From: Apostichopus japonicus | Taxonomy: Eukaryota > Echinodermata > Holothuroidea > Aspidochirotida > Stichopodidae | Reading direction: 5' to 3' | Length of the DNA: 60,000 bases | Assembly: GCF_037975245.1 (NCBI RefSeq) | Contig: NC_092581.1 | Coordinates: 20,360,303 to 20,420,302, forward strand | In this document: positions 59,223 to 60,000 of the stretch, one piece after another | How positions within the stretch are numbered: the stretch's first letter is position 1 | Layout: each line of letters starts with the position of its first letter | The notes under the pieces: model-generated | The model's input: the letters and a program-made list of their open reading frames with translations, nothing else | The model's database searches: none | Told to the model about the DNA's origin: nothing | Translations under genes and position numbers: made by a program

Positions 59223-60000
59223 AACCATGGTGGGGTACAGTAGATCGGGGCACAGTGGATCACCACGACCACTGATGCACTGGTAGAAATTAAATCAAAA
59301 GTAAACACTAAACGTAGGCTATTATCTCAATGTTTTGATGTTGGGTATTCATTATTGAGTTTTAGTGTGCTTACTGCTATCAATGTTCTTGCTGCCTTTA
59401 CGTTTACATTGAGCACTTTTATTTTCCCTGATGATCTTAACATATGCGAGTCAGGTGAGGTACATTTCGAGAAGAAAAGTTGTACCTTTTAAAAGCAGGC
59501 TAGTCTATGGTTTAAATGTTTGGATTTTAGTCATAGATTCATAGTTGAGTTTTAATGTGCTTACTACTCTTGCTGTCATTTAAATCACCTTGAGCTCTAT
59601 TATTTCCTTGCCGATCTATTGATATATGCAAATCAGTTGAGGAAAACATCTAAAATCTGTCATATTTTGAAAAGTGTAGGCATTGGTTTCAATGGTTTTG
59701 ATGCCTGTGCGTTGGGTATTAGCATTTTTCTTTTAACCGTGCTGCCAAACAGGGCAAAACTTGGAAGTGGAAAAGGCATTCTATGAGTCACGAAATGTAT
59801 ACAGTGTGTTCAGAATTTAGTATTTTAAATTTCAGTATTAAAGAAAATTATAATAAAAAGCAATTAAACCTTTAAGTGATTGCGTGCGTTACGAAAAAGG
59901 AATTAGGCCTACATATAATGTTTGATCCTATGTGTTTACTTATTTTTAAATGAAGGGGCCTGCCAGCGGTGTTGTTCATGGCTGAAATATATCATTTGAT

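Larger units (their letters stand above)
52694..60000. other. Non-coding flank of the right gene
   Basis: No exon recognised on either strand. It contains a SINE copy at 55.9 kb, dispersed GGTCAAAGGTCA-type repeats at 55.0 kb, poly-C runs (about 53.19, 53.98 and 57.19 kb), a CATTTCGCCCAAC minisatellite and a strong hairpin at 59.1 kb. The promoter of the right receptor gene should lie in the first part, but I cannot place it. Confidence 0.5.

Overview
This is eukaryotic, AT-rich, repeat-dense DNA. Coding sequence is confined to short phase-1 exons with canonical splice sites, separated by kilobase-scale introns full of satellites and DNA transposons. The recognisable genes encode scavenger receptor cysteine-rich (SRCR) receptors. 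Together with the repeat landscape this suggests a marine invertebrate deuterostome, most likely an echinoderm (a sea cucumber is my guess; the sequence does not prove it).

The dominant structure is a large inverted duplication. Bases ~590-18108 (+ strand) are paralogous to ~48654-38841 read on the minus strand, with a ~20.7 kb spacer between them. Each arm holds the 3' part of one SRCR receptor gene in the same order: SRCR exon type A, SRCR exon type B (two copies on the left, one on the right), then a terminal exon with a transmembrane helix and a proline-rich cytoplasmic tail. The genes are tail to tail. The right-hand gene also has its signal-peptide exon (52590-52693, minus) and a further SRCR exon near 50.2 kb that carries a +1 frameshift. 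The left-hand gene's 5' end lies outside the window. The spacer holds the end of a third, related gene (SRCR exon 22338-22667, tail exon 24114-24607), two SRCR relics (20115 and 27878-28064), and an unrelated secreted cysteine-rich protein gene with an intronless coding region (34452-35456, with a likely non-coding first exon ending at 31012).

All three receptor tails carry a PPxY motif and a C-terminal PSAP motif, and two also have YPxxL. These are the short motifs that recruit NEDD4-type ubiquitin ligases, TSG101/ESCRT-I and ALIX. A pattern-recognition ectodomain joined to an endosomal-sorting tail is the most interesting biological hypothesis here.

The arms act as references for one another. 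Several transposons have target-site duplications on one arm and an empty site on the other. The rest of the window is satellites (57, 94, ~87, 42, 22 and 20 bp units), a LINE reverse-transcriptase remnant, two tRNA-derived SINE types, MITEs and microsatellites. No convincing gene was seen in 1-745, 25.0-30.9 kb, 35.6-38.8 kb or 52.7-60 kb.
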